A stretch of 64,000 bases of DNA from the NCBI RefSeq assembly GCF_039538365.1, contig NZ_BAABCA010000007.1, forward strand, positions 186,001 to 250,000, given 5' to 3'. This DNA comes from Postechiella marina. Its GTDB lineage: Bacteria; Bacteroidota; Bacteroidia; Flavobacteriales; Flavobacteriaceae. A program made the position numbers and the translations under genes. Positions within the stretch are counted from its first letter, which is position 1, and each line of letters begins with the position of its first letter. This document shows, one piece after another, positions 36,872 through 45,355 of this stretch. The notes under the pieces were generated by a model. That model saw only the letters and a program-made list of their open reading frames with translations. It was not told where the DNA came from and did no database searches.

Positions 36872-37141
36872 ATGAGTAAAATTATGACAGTCGACATTTT
36901 GTCGAGTATTAAAGGCGCAGAACCGTCTGAAGCGGTAAGCAAATTATTTGATGTAATTAAAAATGCGCATCCTACAAATAATAATGCAGCCAATAATACT
37001 AATAAAAATGCAGTGTCTTTAAACGATTTAAGAGACGATATTATTATAGAAAGCTCTGCAATAGAAAAACAAATTATTAAAGAAAACTTCCCTAACGAAA
37101 AGAATGGTTTTCTAGTAGTATCTAAAGTTATAGAAGAATAA
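36872..37141 (+). CDS. Small protein at the gatC position
   Basis: 89 aa (MSKIMTVDILSSIKGAEPSEA...), with an Asn-rich middle (NNNAANNTNKN) and a helical acidic C-terminus. Its stop TAA is directly before gatA (ATG at 37143), so it is translated with it. In other bacteria this place is often taken by GatC, a small subunit needed for GatA stability, but I see no clear GatC signature. It may be a divergent GatC substitute or a different partner. Confidence 0.6.
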   Translation: MSKIMTVDILSSIKGAEPSEAVSKLFDVIKNAHPTNNNAANNTNKNAVSLNDLRDDIIIESSAIEKQIIKENFPNEKNGFLVVSKVIEE

Positions 37142-37142
37142 T

Positions 37143-38543
37143 ATGGATTCTCAAATAAAACACATACACCAGCAATTGGTAAATAAGGAAATAACTTGTA
37201 CTGCTTTAGTACAAGACCGATTAAACCTATTAAAACAAAACACACATAATACCGTAAATACCTTACTAGATACTTTAGCACTAGAACTTGCTGCAAAGGT
37301 AGATGCTAAAATAGCAAACGGAGAAACTATTGGTTTACTAGAAGGTATCCCTTTTGGTATTAAAGATGTGTATATGGTACAAGGTACAACTACAACCGCT
37401 AGTTCTAACTTATTAAAAAATTACAAATCTGCTTACACAGCCACTGCTATTCAAAAATTATTAGATGCTGGGGCAATTCCCTTAGTTAAAGAAAATTGTG
37501 ATAGTTTTGGGCATGGCTCTTCTAGTGAAAACACCATTTTTGGTGCAGTTAAAAATGCTATAAACCCCGATTTAGTTGGTGGTGGGTCTAGTGGAGGTTC
37601 TGCTGTAAATGTTGCAAAAAATTATACTGTATTCTCTATTGGAGGAGATACTGGTGGTTCTGTTCGCCAACCTGCAGGGTACAATAATATATATGGTTTA
37701 AAACCAACTTATGGTCGCATTTCGCGTTACGGATTAATGGCTTACGCCTCGTCTACAGATTGTGTTGGCCCGTTAGCCAAGTCTATAGAAGATGTTAGAA
37801 TTGTACTAAATATAATGAGTGGTAAAGATGTTAAAGACCAAACCACTTATGCTTCGGCAGAAATAAACGAAGCTTCAATTTTAAATACCGAAGGCATAAA
37901 AACCATTGGATACTTTAAAAACTTTATAGATAATGATGCTATTGATGCTCAGGTAAAATTGGATTTCTTAGCGTCTATAGAAAAAATAAAAGCAAAAGGC
38001 ATAGAGGTAAAAGCGCTAGATTTTTTCGAATCTAACACACTAGTGTCTACATACTACACATTGGCCATGGCCGAAACAGCCTCTAACCTATCGCGTTTAG
38101 ATGGTACAAATTACGGTAATCGTATAGAGTCTGGTAGTTTAAAAGAAACATACTCGGTAACACGATCGGAAAACTTTTCGGAAGAAACAAAACGCAGAAT
38201 TGTTGGAGGAAACCAAGTACTATCTCAAGGATTCTCTGATGCTATTTACCTTAAAGGTTTAGCACTTAGAGATCAAATTTCGGCTAATTTTGAAAACGAT
38301 TTTAACGAAGTAGATATTATACTTTCTCCTGTTACACCAAGCACACCACCAAAAATTGGAGATAGTTTAAAAGATCCGCATGCCATGTATTTAAGCGATG
38401 CTTACACGGTTGGTTTTAGTTTAGGACAATTACCTACACTTACCATACCACAGGGAACAGCTACTGGCTTGCAAATTAGTGCTGCAAAAAATAATGATGA
38501 ACTTGTTTTGAAGTTTGCTAACTTCTTAAAAGACACAATATAA
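37143..38543 (+). CDS. gatA: Asp-tRNA(Asn)/Glu-tRNA(Gln) amidotransferase subunit A
   Basis: 466 aa amidase that releases ammonia from glutamine for transamidation of mischarged tRNA. The amidase signature is complete: IPFGIKDVYMVQGTTTTAS (catalytic Lys), VGGGSSGGSAVNVA and SIGGDTGGSVRQPAGYNNIYGLKPTYG (cis-Ser and Ser nucleophile), then GLMAYASSTDCVGPLAKS. Stop TAA is followed directly by the ATG of the next gene, indicating tight coupling with the GatB part. Confidence 0.95.
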   Translation: MDSQIKHIHQQLVNKEITCTALVQDRLNLLKQNTHNTVNTLLDTLALELAAKVDAKIANGETIGLLEGIPFGIKDVYMVQGTTTTASSNLLKNYKSAYTATAIQKLLDAGAIPLVKENCDSFGHGSSSENTIFGAVKNAINPDLVGGGSSGGSAVNVAKNYTVFSIGGDTGGSVRQPAGYNNIYGLKPTYGRISRYGLMAYASSTDCVGPLAKSIEDVRIVLNIMSGKDVKDQTTYASAEINEASILNTEGIKTIGYFKNFIDNDAIDAQVKLDFLASIEKIKAKGIEVKALDFFESNTLVSTYYTLAMAETASNLSRLDGTNYGNRIESGSLKETYSVTRSENFSEETKRRIVGGNQVLSQGFSDAIYLKGLALRDQISANFENDFNEVDIILSPVTPSTPPKIGDSLKDPHAMYLSDAYTVGFSLGQLPTLTIPQGTATGLQISAAKNNDELVLKFANFLKDTI

Positions 38544-41500
38544 ATGGAATTAGAACAATTAAACGACGCTTTAAAAGCTAACGACTTAGAATTGGTAATC
38601 GGGCTAGAAACTCACGTACGATTAAATACTAAAACCAAATTATTCTGTTCTTGTCCTAACCAAGAGATAGACACACCAAACGAAAATATTTGCTCTGTTT
38701 GTACAGGGCAAATGGGTGTTTTACCTGCCATTAACAAAGAGGCTATTAATAAGGCCATTTACTTTGGTAAAGCTGTAAAATCTACCTTTAAAAACGAGGT
38801 TATTTCTTGGGACCGTAAACATTACGAATATCCAGACAACCCCAAAAACATACAAATTACGCAGTTTCATAACCCTGTAATTCCAGACGGACAAGTGTCT
38901 TGCTACCGTAACGATGGGTCGCAATTTACTGTAGAGCTAACTCAAGTACATATAGAGGAAGATGCTGCTAAATTAATGCACGAAAAGAAAACCTCGCTAG
39001 TAGATTTTAATAAAGCTGGTGTACCATTAATAGAAATAGTTACAGAACCTTGCGTGCGTAATATCGAAGATGCATCAACATATGCACAATATATACAACG
39101 TATTGTACAAAACTTAAAAATTTCTGAAGCTAATCTTGAAAAAGGGGAGTTTAAATCGGATGTTTCTGTTTCACTTCGTAAAATTGGAAGTAACGCTTTA
39201 AACCCACGTACAGAAATTAAAAACTTAAACTCGTTTAAGTTTATGGTCGATGCTTTAAAAGAAGAAATTGAAAAACAATTAAACTATTTTTTAGAGCATA
39301 AAGAGTTTAGACCAGACCAAACTACAGTTTTATGGGATGCCGAGTTAAAGCAAACCAAAACCATGCGTAAAAAGGAATTTGAGGCAGATTACCGTTTTAT
39401 ATCTGAACCAGATTTACCTTTTGTTGCCATAAAAGAGGTTATAGAATCTATAGATGTCGATTTAAGCACATTGCCTTTCGCAGTAGAGTCTATTTTAATT
39501 GAAGGTGGTGTTTTACCGCAAGATGCCAAATTTTTTACAGCAGATGCCTTAAGGTCGGAAACCTTTGTTACCATAAACAACAAAATTCAAGACCCGTCGT
39601 TTGTTGCTAAAACCCTAACAAACAATATTAAAGCAGAACAATATACTAGTATTGAAAACATTGAGAATTTAACCACTATTTTCTCTTTACTTAAAGATGA
39701 TAAAGTAACTGTTGTTTTAGCTCAAAATGCTATTAAATCGTTACTAGAAGATGCTTCATTTAACTTTAAGGCTTATTTTGAAGCTAATACTATTTCAACA
39801 TCTCAAATTGAAGATGCTATTAAAAAAGTAATTTCAGAAAACGAAGCTGTAGCCAACGATATTAAAAACGGTAACCAAGGAAAAGCAGGTATACTTGTTG
39901 GAAAAGTTATCGCTATTATTGGCAAAGGTGCTTCTGGAAAAGTGATTCGTCAAGGAATAATTGATGCGGTTGCTGGAGGCAATGGTGTTGAAAACGGGAA
40001 AACTATTGAAACAAACAACACATCCCCAAAAGCTAACAACCAAGAGCAAAAAGCTAATGAAGAAGAAGTGCTTCCTGAGATTCCTTTAATTATTAAAGAC
40101 GAATATAGAACACATAAAATTTCTGATTTATCTGAAGCATCAATTTCCGAAACTGTTACGCTTGCCGGTTGGGTATCTAGTGTTCGCGATCATGGTGAAT
40201 TAATGTTTATAGATTTACGCGATTCTAGTAACGAGATTTTTCAAGTACGTTTAAGTAGAGAGTCTTTTGCAAATCTAGACGATCTTGTAAAACTAAAACC
40301 AGAATCTGTAATTACAGTTACAGGAAGGGTTGTGCAACGAAAAGAAGACGATTACAATGCATCTTTAAGAGCAGGAACTATAGAGTTAGAAACATCTAAC
40401 TTAGATATTTTAAACCTATCTAAAACCTTGCCTTTCGAAATAAAAAGAGCTACAAAAACAAACGAATCTGTTCGTTTTCAATATAAATACTTAGACCATA
40501 GAAATGACGATGTACGTCGTGCCATGATTAATCGCCATAAAGTGATTAAATTAATGCGTGACATTTTAGACGATCAAGACTTTATAGAAGTAGAAACCCC
40601 AATATTAACAGCGGGAACCGATGAAGGCGCTAGAGAGTTTATTGTACCTACACGTAAAAAAGCGGGATCATTCTATACACTGCCACAAGCACCTCAACAA
40701 TTCAAACAAATTTTAATGGTGTCTGGATACGAAAAGTATTTCCAAATAGCACGTTGTTTTAGAGATGAAGATTCTCGTGGCGATCGCCAACCAGAATTTA
40801 CACAATTAGATATTGAAATGGCTTACGCCAGCATGCAGCAAATTATAGACTTAAACACTAAGATGTTTAATAATATTGTTTCCAAAATATACGGTAAAAA
40901 ATGGATTTTACACCCATTTGAAGTAATTACCTATAAAGATGCTATGGATAAATATGGTTGCGACAGGCCAGATTTACGTTTTGGTTTACAAATGCAAGAT
41001 ATTACAGAAATTGTAAAAGAAACAACCTTTCAAGTTTTTAGTAAACCTATTGAAGATGGTGGTATTGTAAAATGCATTAAAGTTTCGAAAGCAGAACAAG
41101 GTAATAAGCGTTTATCTAAAGGACAAATAGAAAAACTTACAGGCACAGCACAACAAAATGGCCTAGGTGGTTTAGCATATATTATTGTTAATGAAAACGA
41201 TTTACAATCGCCAATTATTAAATTTTTAGGTGAAGAAATAGCTGCAGGAATTATTAAAGCTACAAATGCGCAAATAGGCGACATTGTATTCTTTTCTGCT
41301 GCCGATTATGAAACTGCTAATAAAGCTTTAGATGCTGTTCGACAAGAATTGGGAGCTATGTTACGTTTAATTAATCCTAAAGAATTAAGACCTGCATGGG
41401 TTATAGATTTCCCTATGTTCGAAAAAACAGACGAAGGGCGTTGGACATTTACACACAACCCATTTTCGATGCCTGCAACCTACGATATTAATAAACATAT

Positions 41501-41885
41501 GGATGGTAAGGAAGACGAAATTGGAAGTATTATTGCCCAACAATACGATTTAATTTTGAATGGTTACGAAATTGGAGGTGGTTCTGTGCGTGCGCATAAA
41601 CCAGAAATTTTAGAAGCTACCTACAAAAACATGGGATACAACAAAGCCGAAATGTTAAAAAGTGTTGGCACCATGTATGAAGCATTTCATTATGGCGCGC
41701 CTCCGCATGGTGGAATTGCTTGGGGTGTGGATAGGTTAATGATGATTTTAGAGAAAAAAGCATCTATTAGAGAAGTTATGGCTTTCCCAAAAACAGGAAC
41801 AAGTGAAGACTTATTATTTGGCTCTCCATCGCCTCTATCAGACAAGAAAGTTGAAGAAATGAATGTGAGGGTGATGCGTAAATAA
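38544..41885 (+). CDS. gatB/aspS: GatB - aspartyl-tRNA synthetase fusion protein
   Basis: 1113 aa. Residues 1 to about 485 are GatB (ELVIGLETHVRLNTKTKLFC, VSCYRNDGSQFTVELTQVHIEEDAAKL, C-terminal YqeY-like tail with VGKVIAIIGKGASGKVIRQGI). A hydrophilic linker (about 486-515) leads to a complete aspartyl-tRNA synthetase: OB-fold anticodon domain (VTLAGWVSSVRDHGELMFIDLRD), class II motif 2 (CFRDEDSRGDRQPEFTQLDIE, near residue 737) and motif 3 (GGIAWGVDRLMMIL, near 1055). The chain thus joins the enzyme that charges tRNA-Asn with Asp to the one that amidates it: a covalent transamidosome. No frame break seen. Confidence 0.94.
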   Translation: MELEQLNDALKANDLELVIGLETHVRLNTKTKLFCSCPNQEIDTPNENICSVCTGQMGVLPAINKEAINKAIYFGKAVKSTFKNEVISWDRKHYEYPDNPKNIQITQFHNPVIPDGQVSCYRNDGSQFTVELTQVHIEEDAAKLMHEKKTSLVDFNKAGVPLIEIVTEPCVRNIEDASTYAQYIQRIVQNLKISEANLEKGEFKSDVSVSLRKIGSNALNPRTEIKNLNSFKFMVDALKEEIEKQLNYFLEHKEFRPDQTTVLWDAELKQTKTMRKKEFEADYRFISEPDLPFVAIKEVIESIDVDLSTLPFAVESILIEGGVLPQDAKFFTADALRSETFVTINNKIQDPSFVAKTLTNNIKAEQYTSIENIENLTTIFSLLKDDKVTVVLAQNAIKSLLEDASFNFKAYFEANTISTSQIEDAIKKVISENEAVANDIKNGNQGKAGILVGKVIAIIGKGASGKVIRQGIIDAVAGGNGVENGKTIETNNTSPKANNQEQKANEEEVLPEIPLIIKDEYRTHKISDLSEASISETVTLAGWVSSVRDHGELMFIDLRDSSNEIFQVRLSRESFANLDDLVKLKPESVITVTGRVVQRKEDDYNASLRAGTIELETSNLDILNLSKTLPFEIKRATKTNESVRFQYKYLDHRNDDVRRAMINRHKVIKLMRDILDDQDFIEVETPILTAGTDEGAREFIVPTRKKAGSFYTLPQAPQQFKQILMVSGYEKYFQIARCFRDEDSRGDRQPEFTQLDIEMAYASMQQIIDLNTKMFNNIVSKIYGKKWILHPFEVITYKDAMDKYGCDRPDLRFGLQMQDITEIVKETTFQVFSKPIEDGGIVKCIKVSKAEQGNKRLSKGQIEKLTGTAQQNGLGGLAYIIVNENDLQSPIIKFLGEEIAAGIIKATNAQIGDIVFFSAADYETANKALDAVRQELGAMLRLINPKELRPAWVIDFPMFEKTDEGRWTFTHNPFSMPATYDINKHMDGKEDEIGSIIAQQYDLILNGYEIGGGSVRAHKPEILEATYKNMGYNKAEMLKSVGTMYEAFHYGAPPHGGIAWGVDRLMMILEKKASIREVMAFPKTGTSEDLLFGSPSPLSDKKVEEMNVRVMRK

Positions 41886-41910
41886 GCACCCTTTACTTTA
41901 TTATAAAAAC

Positions 41911-41946
41911 TAAAAGCTTCAGGAAATTACCCTGAAGCTTTTTTTT
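41911..41946. terminator. Terminator of the gat operon
   Basis: AAAAGCTTCAGG and CCTGAAGCTT form a stem with AAATTA loop, T-run after and A-run before, so it can also end the convergent gene at 41966. Confidence 0.9.
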
Positions 41947-41965
41947 ATCAATCAATATTAAAAAC

Positions 41966-42316
41966 TTATTTCGACTTTCTAATAATTAATATCTCATCGT
42001 TAGAGAATTCCATCCAAGCAAAATCATAAACATAGTAATACACTTTACCTTTGCTATTTATGTGCTGATGTGTATGGTATTTAAATGTAAAATTCTTTTT
42101 TTCTAACATCATTCGCTCTACAGTAACTTGCACTTTGTTTTTACCCAAAACCTCTAAAAGAATACTTCGGTTTCTATGCAAAATAGAATCAATTTTCTCC
42201 ACCTCTATCGCTGTTACTTTACGTAAGTTTACATGATAAAAGTTCTTGCATTTAACAGAGCAGAATAACTTATCTCTTCTTCCAACTAATTGCTTACTGC
42301 AAATTTTACATTTCAT
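41966..42316 (-). CDS. Small zinc-ribbon protein
   Basis: 116 aa. Four cysteines at the N-terminus, C3xxC6 and C19xxxC23 (MKCKICSKQLVGRRDKLFCSVKCKNFYH), form a treble-clef/zinc-ribbon as in DUF2116-like proteins. The C-terminal 60 residues have beta-strand character (NFTFKYHTHQHINSKGKVYYYVYDFAW). No known enzyme activity; probably a nucleic-acid or protein-binding protein. It is the last ordinary chromosomal gene before the recombinase and cassette array. Confidence 0.75.
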   Translation of the reverse strand: MKCKICSKQLVGRRDKLFCSVKCKNFYHVNLRKVTAIEVEKIDSILHRNRSILLEVLGKNKVQVTVERMMLEKKNFTFKYHTHQHINSKGKVYYYVYDFAWMEFSNDEILIIRKSK

Positions 42317-42495
42317 TTTATATCACATTAATTTATTAAAACAAGACTTATCAAACATACAAAACACTAGCTTACAAGTCATTAAAAATAGTCGTTTCTA
42401 ACGGTTAAAATACCACTATTTTTACTACAGTATTTATAAAACGACTCTTTTTTACTACTTTTAATATTATTGGATTTTAATAAAAAAACCTACAA

Positions 42496-43602
42496 ATGCA
42501 AGCCACTATATATCAACCTCTTAAAACTGCTAAGCGTATTAAAATATTTATTCCTTTTGAAAATATTAACCTGAGAATAGCGGTAAAAAAAATAGATAGT
42601 AGCTTTTGGCATCCTCACCAAAAATTATGGTCGGTTATAAATACAGACGAAAACTACAAAACCCTAAAAAGTATTTGCAAAGGCAATTACATTATTAAGA
42701 AAGATGTAAAATTTTCTCCAGTACCTAGTGTAACCTTAACTCAAAATGCTCTAGATGCCTTATATAATTTAGAAAAAGCTTTAGTATTAAAGCAGTACAG
42801 CGCTTCTAGTATTAACGTTTACAAAAAAATGTTTACCGTTTTTTTAGGAAAATTTATGCAAAGAAACTTAAGAGAAGTGAGCAAGGAAGAAATAGAAGGT
42901 TTTGTATACGAGCTAATAAAAAAGAGTAAAATTAGCGAAAGTTACCAAAACCAACTTATTAATGCCATTAAAGCTTATTACGAGCACGCCCTAAAAATGC
43001 CAAGAGAATATTATGATATTCAGCGTCCAAAAAAAACACGTAATATACCTAACGTATTAAGCAAAGAAGAGGTTTTAAACATTATTCAAGCTCCAACAAA
43101 CATAAAACACAAAGCTATTTTATATACCATATACAGTTCTGGATTACGAATTTCTGAGCTTATAAACTTACGAATAGCAGACGTACACTCTAATGATGGA
43201 TATCTTTTTATAAAAGATAGTAAGGGTAAAAAAGACAGAAAAACTATTTTATCCCAACAGTTAATATTACTACTAAGAGCATATTATAAAGCATATAAAC
43301 CAGCATATTGGCTATTTGAAGGGCAACAAGGTGGTAAATATAGCACAACAAGTATACGATCTATATTTAGAAAGGCAGTTAAAGACACCAATTCGAATCC
43401 GTGGGCAACAGTACATACACTTCGACATTCATTTGCAACACATTGCATAGAAAACAATATAAGTATGCGCCATATACAGAACATGCTCGGGCACAACTCG
43501 CCAAAAACTACCGAAATATATACTAAAACAATAGAAATAAATAATAAAACTATAAAAAGTCCTTTGGATGATTTGTTGAATAATAGTACATTGCATCTAT
43601 AA
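42496..43602 (+). CDS. Tyrosine recombinase, probable cassette integrase
   Basis: 368 aa. An N-terminal extra domain of about 70 residues (RIKIFIPFENINLRIAVKKI, FWHPHQKLWSV) precedes a SAM-like core-binding domain (about 80-175) and a catalytic domain with all active-site residues: Arg218 (SSGLRISEL), Lys243, His307 and Arg310 (HTLRHSFAT), His333 (MLGHNSPKTTE) and nucleophile Tyr342. The end is NKTIKSPLDDLL, like Xer-type and IntI proteins. I do not see the IntI-specific insertion between the Lys and HxxR regions. The cassette array begins 46 bp after its stop and on the same strand, so it is the candidate enzyme for cassette excision and insertion. Confidence 0.88.
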   Translation: MQATIYQPLKTAKRIKIFIPFENINLRIAVKKIDSSFWHPHQKLWSVINTDENYKTLKSICKGNYIIKKDVKFSPVPSVTLTQNALDALYNLEKALVLKQYSASSINVYKKMFTVFLGKFMQRNLREVSKEEIEGFVYELIKKSKISESYQNQLINAIKAYYEHALKMPREYYDIQRPKKTRNIPNVLSKEEVLNIIQAPTNIKHKAILYTIYSSGLRISELINLRIADVHSNDGYLFIKDSKGKKDRKTILSQQLILLLRAYYKAYKPAYWLFEGQQGGKYSTTSIRSIFRKAVKDTNSNPWATVHTLRHSFATHCIENNISMRHIQNMLGHNSPKTTEIYTKTIEINNKTIKSPLDDLLNNSTLHL

Positions 43603-43630
43603 ACGATATAACTGCTATTGAATATGAAAA

Positions 43631-44377
43631 ATGGTGGTTATACAATTGTTACCAGCAAGCAAAACACAACAAAAAGTGACTGCCAAAATATATTCACAGA
43701 AGTTTTTAATAGGAACAGCCGAATTAATTATCGGAGATAAATCTATGGGAGCTGTTTATGGAAATTTTGAACCTAATGAATTGTATTTTGAAAAGATACA
43801 AAAGCACGTTTGGAAATTTTGGAAATCAAACAAACCTGATTATGAAAAATGGTATTCATTAAGATTTAATGTAAAACTGGAAAATGGAATATTCTTATCT
43901 CCACAAGGAGGCTACACTTTCGACGATATTGAAGATTTGAAAAATGAAACAATAAGAATTGACATAGCTGGAATTGATTGTCAAATTATAGAAGATAATT
44001 TCTTATCAGAATCCACTAAACCTTTTGTTGAAGAACCTTGGAGTGAAATTGACATAAAACAAAAAATAGCTTTTGAAGATGAATTAGTTAAAGAACTCGG
44101 AAATAATAAAAAAACTCTATTTAATATTTTTAAGAGAACAACTAAGGAGCATATACAGACAGGAACAGAATTTTCTGCATTTTGCCACGACCAGAGAAAC
44201 GATGATGTTTTATTTGAAATTCAGAATTCTGACAGAGATTATAAGTTTGTTTTAGTACACTTAACTTGGATTGGAAAAAAGGAACAACAAGGATATCCTA
44301 AAATGGAATATTTTAAAGATTATAATGAGTTTGTAACTTCGAGAATGATACCTGATAAAATAGATTGGGAGATTTGA
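43631..44377 (+). CDS. Cassette 1: hypothetical two-part protein
   Basis: 248 aa as read from the ATG at 43631, which lies outside the cassette, in the recombinase-side flank; the frame then crosses the crossover point at 43648. The next in-frame ATG is much later (MGAVYGNF), so the first cassette appears to borrow its start from the platform. Recognisable blocks: AELIIGDKSMGAVYGNFEPN (a strand-turn motif I have seen in hypothetical proteins) and a C-terminal FCHDQRNDDVLFEIQNS...FVLVHLTWIGKKEQ block. No known activity. Confidence 0.7.
   Translation: MVVIQLLPASKTQQKVTAKIYSQKFLIGTAELIIGDKSMGAVYGNFEPNELYFEKIQKHVWKFWKSNKPDYEKWYSLRFNVKLENGIFLSPQGGYTFDDIEDLKNETIRIDIAGIDCQIIEDNFLSESTKPFVEEPWSEIDIKQKIAFEDELVKELGNNKKTLFNIFKRTTKEHIQTGTEFSAFCHDQRNDDVLFEIQNSDRDYKFVLVHLTWIGKKEQQGYPKMEYFKDYNEFVTSRMIPDKIDWEI
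43634..43656 (+). other. Candidate attI-like recombination site
   Basis: GGTTATACAATTGTTACCAGC: the left part TTATACAATT-GTT resembles the right arm of the array repeats (TTATACAATTCCGTT at 45302-45317), and GTTACCAGC is the complement of GCTGGTAAC at the end of cassette 1 (44391-44399). It lies 32-54 bp after the recombinase stop. It lacks the palindromic left half of the other repeats, as expected of an attI rather than an attC. Confidence 0.65.
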
Positions 44378-44396
44378 AATATGAAAGCCAGCTGGT

Positions 44397-44585
44397 AACA
44401 CGGTGTATAAAACATAGCTAATAAGTGCTTAACCGAAAGGTTTGTGTATATTTATTAAGTCCGCCAAATTTTTAATTTGGCTTTTAAAAAATGAGAAATT
44501 AAAAACAAAATATAAAAATTCGGCTCTGTGTTAATCCGAAAAGTTAGTGTCTTTTTACACGCTACGTTTCATACACAAGTCCGTT
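44397..44585 (+). repeat. attC-like site 1 (long type)
   Basis: 189 bp from AAC to GTT. Outer arms GTGTATAAAACATAGC and (reverse complement of right arm) GTGTATGAAACGTAGC differ at two A/G positions. Inner hairpin GCCAAAT-TTTTA-ATTTGGC. Spacers of 3 nt (left) and 6 nt (right) separate arms from cores. Same family as sites 14 and 16. Confidence 0.85.
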
Positions 44586-44623
44586 GGCATTCATTGGCGG
44601 AACGCACTCAGAATGGAAAAATT

Positions 44624-44821
44624 ATGATTAAAAGAAATTTTTCAATGATTTTAGTTATCATAGCTATGATATTAAATATCTTGAATTTTGGTTATTCAAA
44701 TATCAGTATCGAATCATTTGATTTTTGGCTATCTTTTTGTGCTACAATTGTACTTATTGGAGCTATTGTGAAAATAATTATTAATGAAAATAAAGAAAAG
44801 AAAAAATCGATATCTGACTAA
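44624..44821 (+). CDS. Cassette 2, gene a: small two-helix membrane protein
   Basis: 65 aa from the ATG at 44624 (MIKRNFSMILVIIAMILNIL); a longer frame starts inside the attC-like site and was rejected. Two transmembrane helices (about 6-24 and 36-52) and a basic tail. First of two tiny membrane-protein genes in one cassette. Confidence 0.6.
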   Translation: MIKRNFSMILVIIAMILNILNFGYSNISIESFDFWLSFCATIVLIGAIVKIIINENKEKKKSISD

Positions 44822-44977
44822 ATAAGGAATAATTTTATGTTGGAATTTTAGCTTGTTTGCGGAATCGAAAACTGAATTGAAAACCAAATCTCGAACTGAA
44901 TACGGAATTTAGCAAGTTGCGGAATTATTCACTCAATTGGAATTGAAAAATTTTGCGGGATAAAAACAAAACGAATA
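44822..44977 (+). other. Non-coding part of cassette 2 with GCGGAA repeats
   Basis: No frame. Holds GCGGAA or a near copy at about 44859, 44929 and 44955, similar to the repeated TTGCGGAA in the non-coding cassettes 15 and 19. No clear attC-like site, so both small genes belong to one cassette. Confidence 0.5.
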
Positions 44978-45169
44978 ATGACAAAAAAATATTTCATCTA
45001 TTTCATAATCATCGCAGGCATTGTACTTATGATTTACAACATTTCCGAACTTGATTTTGATAATCTTAAAAAAGGACCTTTTGCTGGAGTTGTATCAAAT
45101 ATCCTTTTAATTTTGGCAATGTTACTAACAATAAGAGATATTAAGAAAAAAGAACAGGAAAATAAATAA
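44978..45169 (+). CDS. Cassette 2, gene b: small two-helix membrane protein
   Basis: 63 aa (MTKKYFIYFIIIAGIVLMIY...), two transmembrane helices (about 5-22 and 37-54) with a Lys/Glu-rich end. Similar in size and layout to gene a but not obviously in sequence. Ends 22 nt before the cassette's terminal signature. Confidence 0.6.
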   Translation: MTKKYFIYFIIIAGIVLMIYNISELDFDNLKKGPFAGVVSNILLILAMLLTIRDIKKKEQENK

Positions 45170-45193
45170 CCTGAATAAAAACAACGAAATGCC

Positions 45194-45317
45194 AACACCG
45201 TATAAAATTAATTGCTGGTTTTAGCCTACTTACGAAAGTCCTCACGGACTTTCTATTTGGTTTTTATTTGCTATCTTTAGTGCTTAATCAACGCAACTAA
45301 TCTTATACAATTCCGTT
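45194..45317 (+). repeat. attC-like site 2
   Basis: 124 bp. Arms GTATAAAATTAATTGC and (complement) GTATAAGATTAGTTGC. Cap hairpin GAAAGTCC-TCAC-GGACTTTC. Signature of cassette 2: GTTGGCAT / ATGCCAAC. Confidence 0.87.
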
Positions 45318-45355
45318 GTGCGTCAGCTGAAAACAATCTCACGATAAAAAAGAAA

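Noticed and set aside
44528..44623. Longer N-terminus for the cassette 2 gene
   Set aside because: The added residues are encoded by the attC-like site and give no signal or domain; the ATG at 44624 begins a normal membrane protein.
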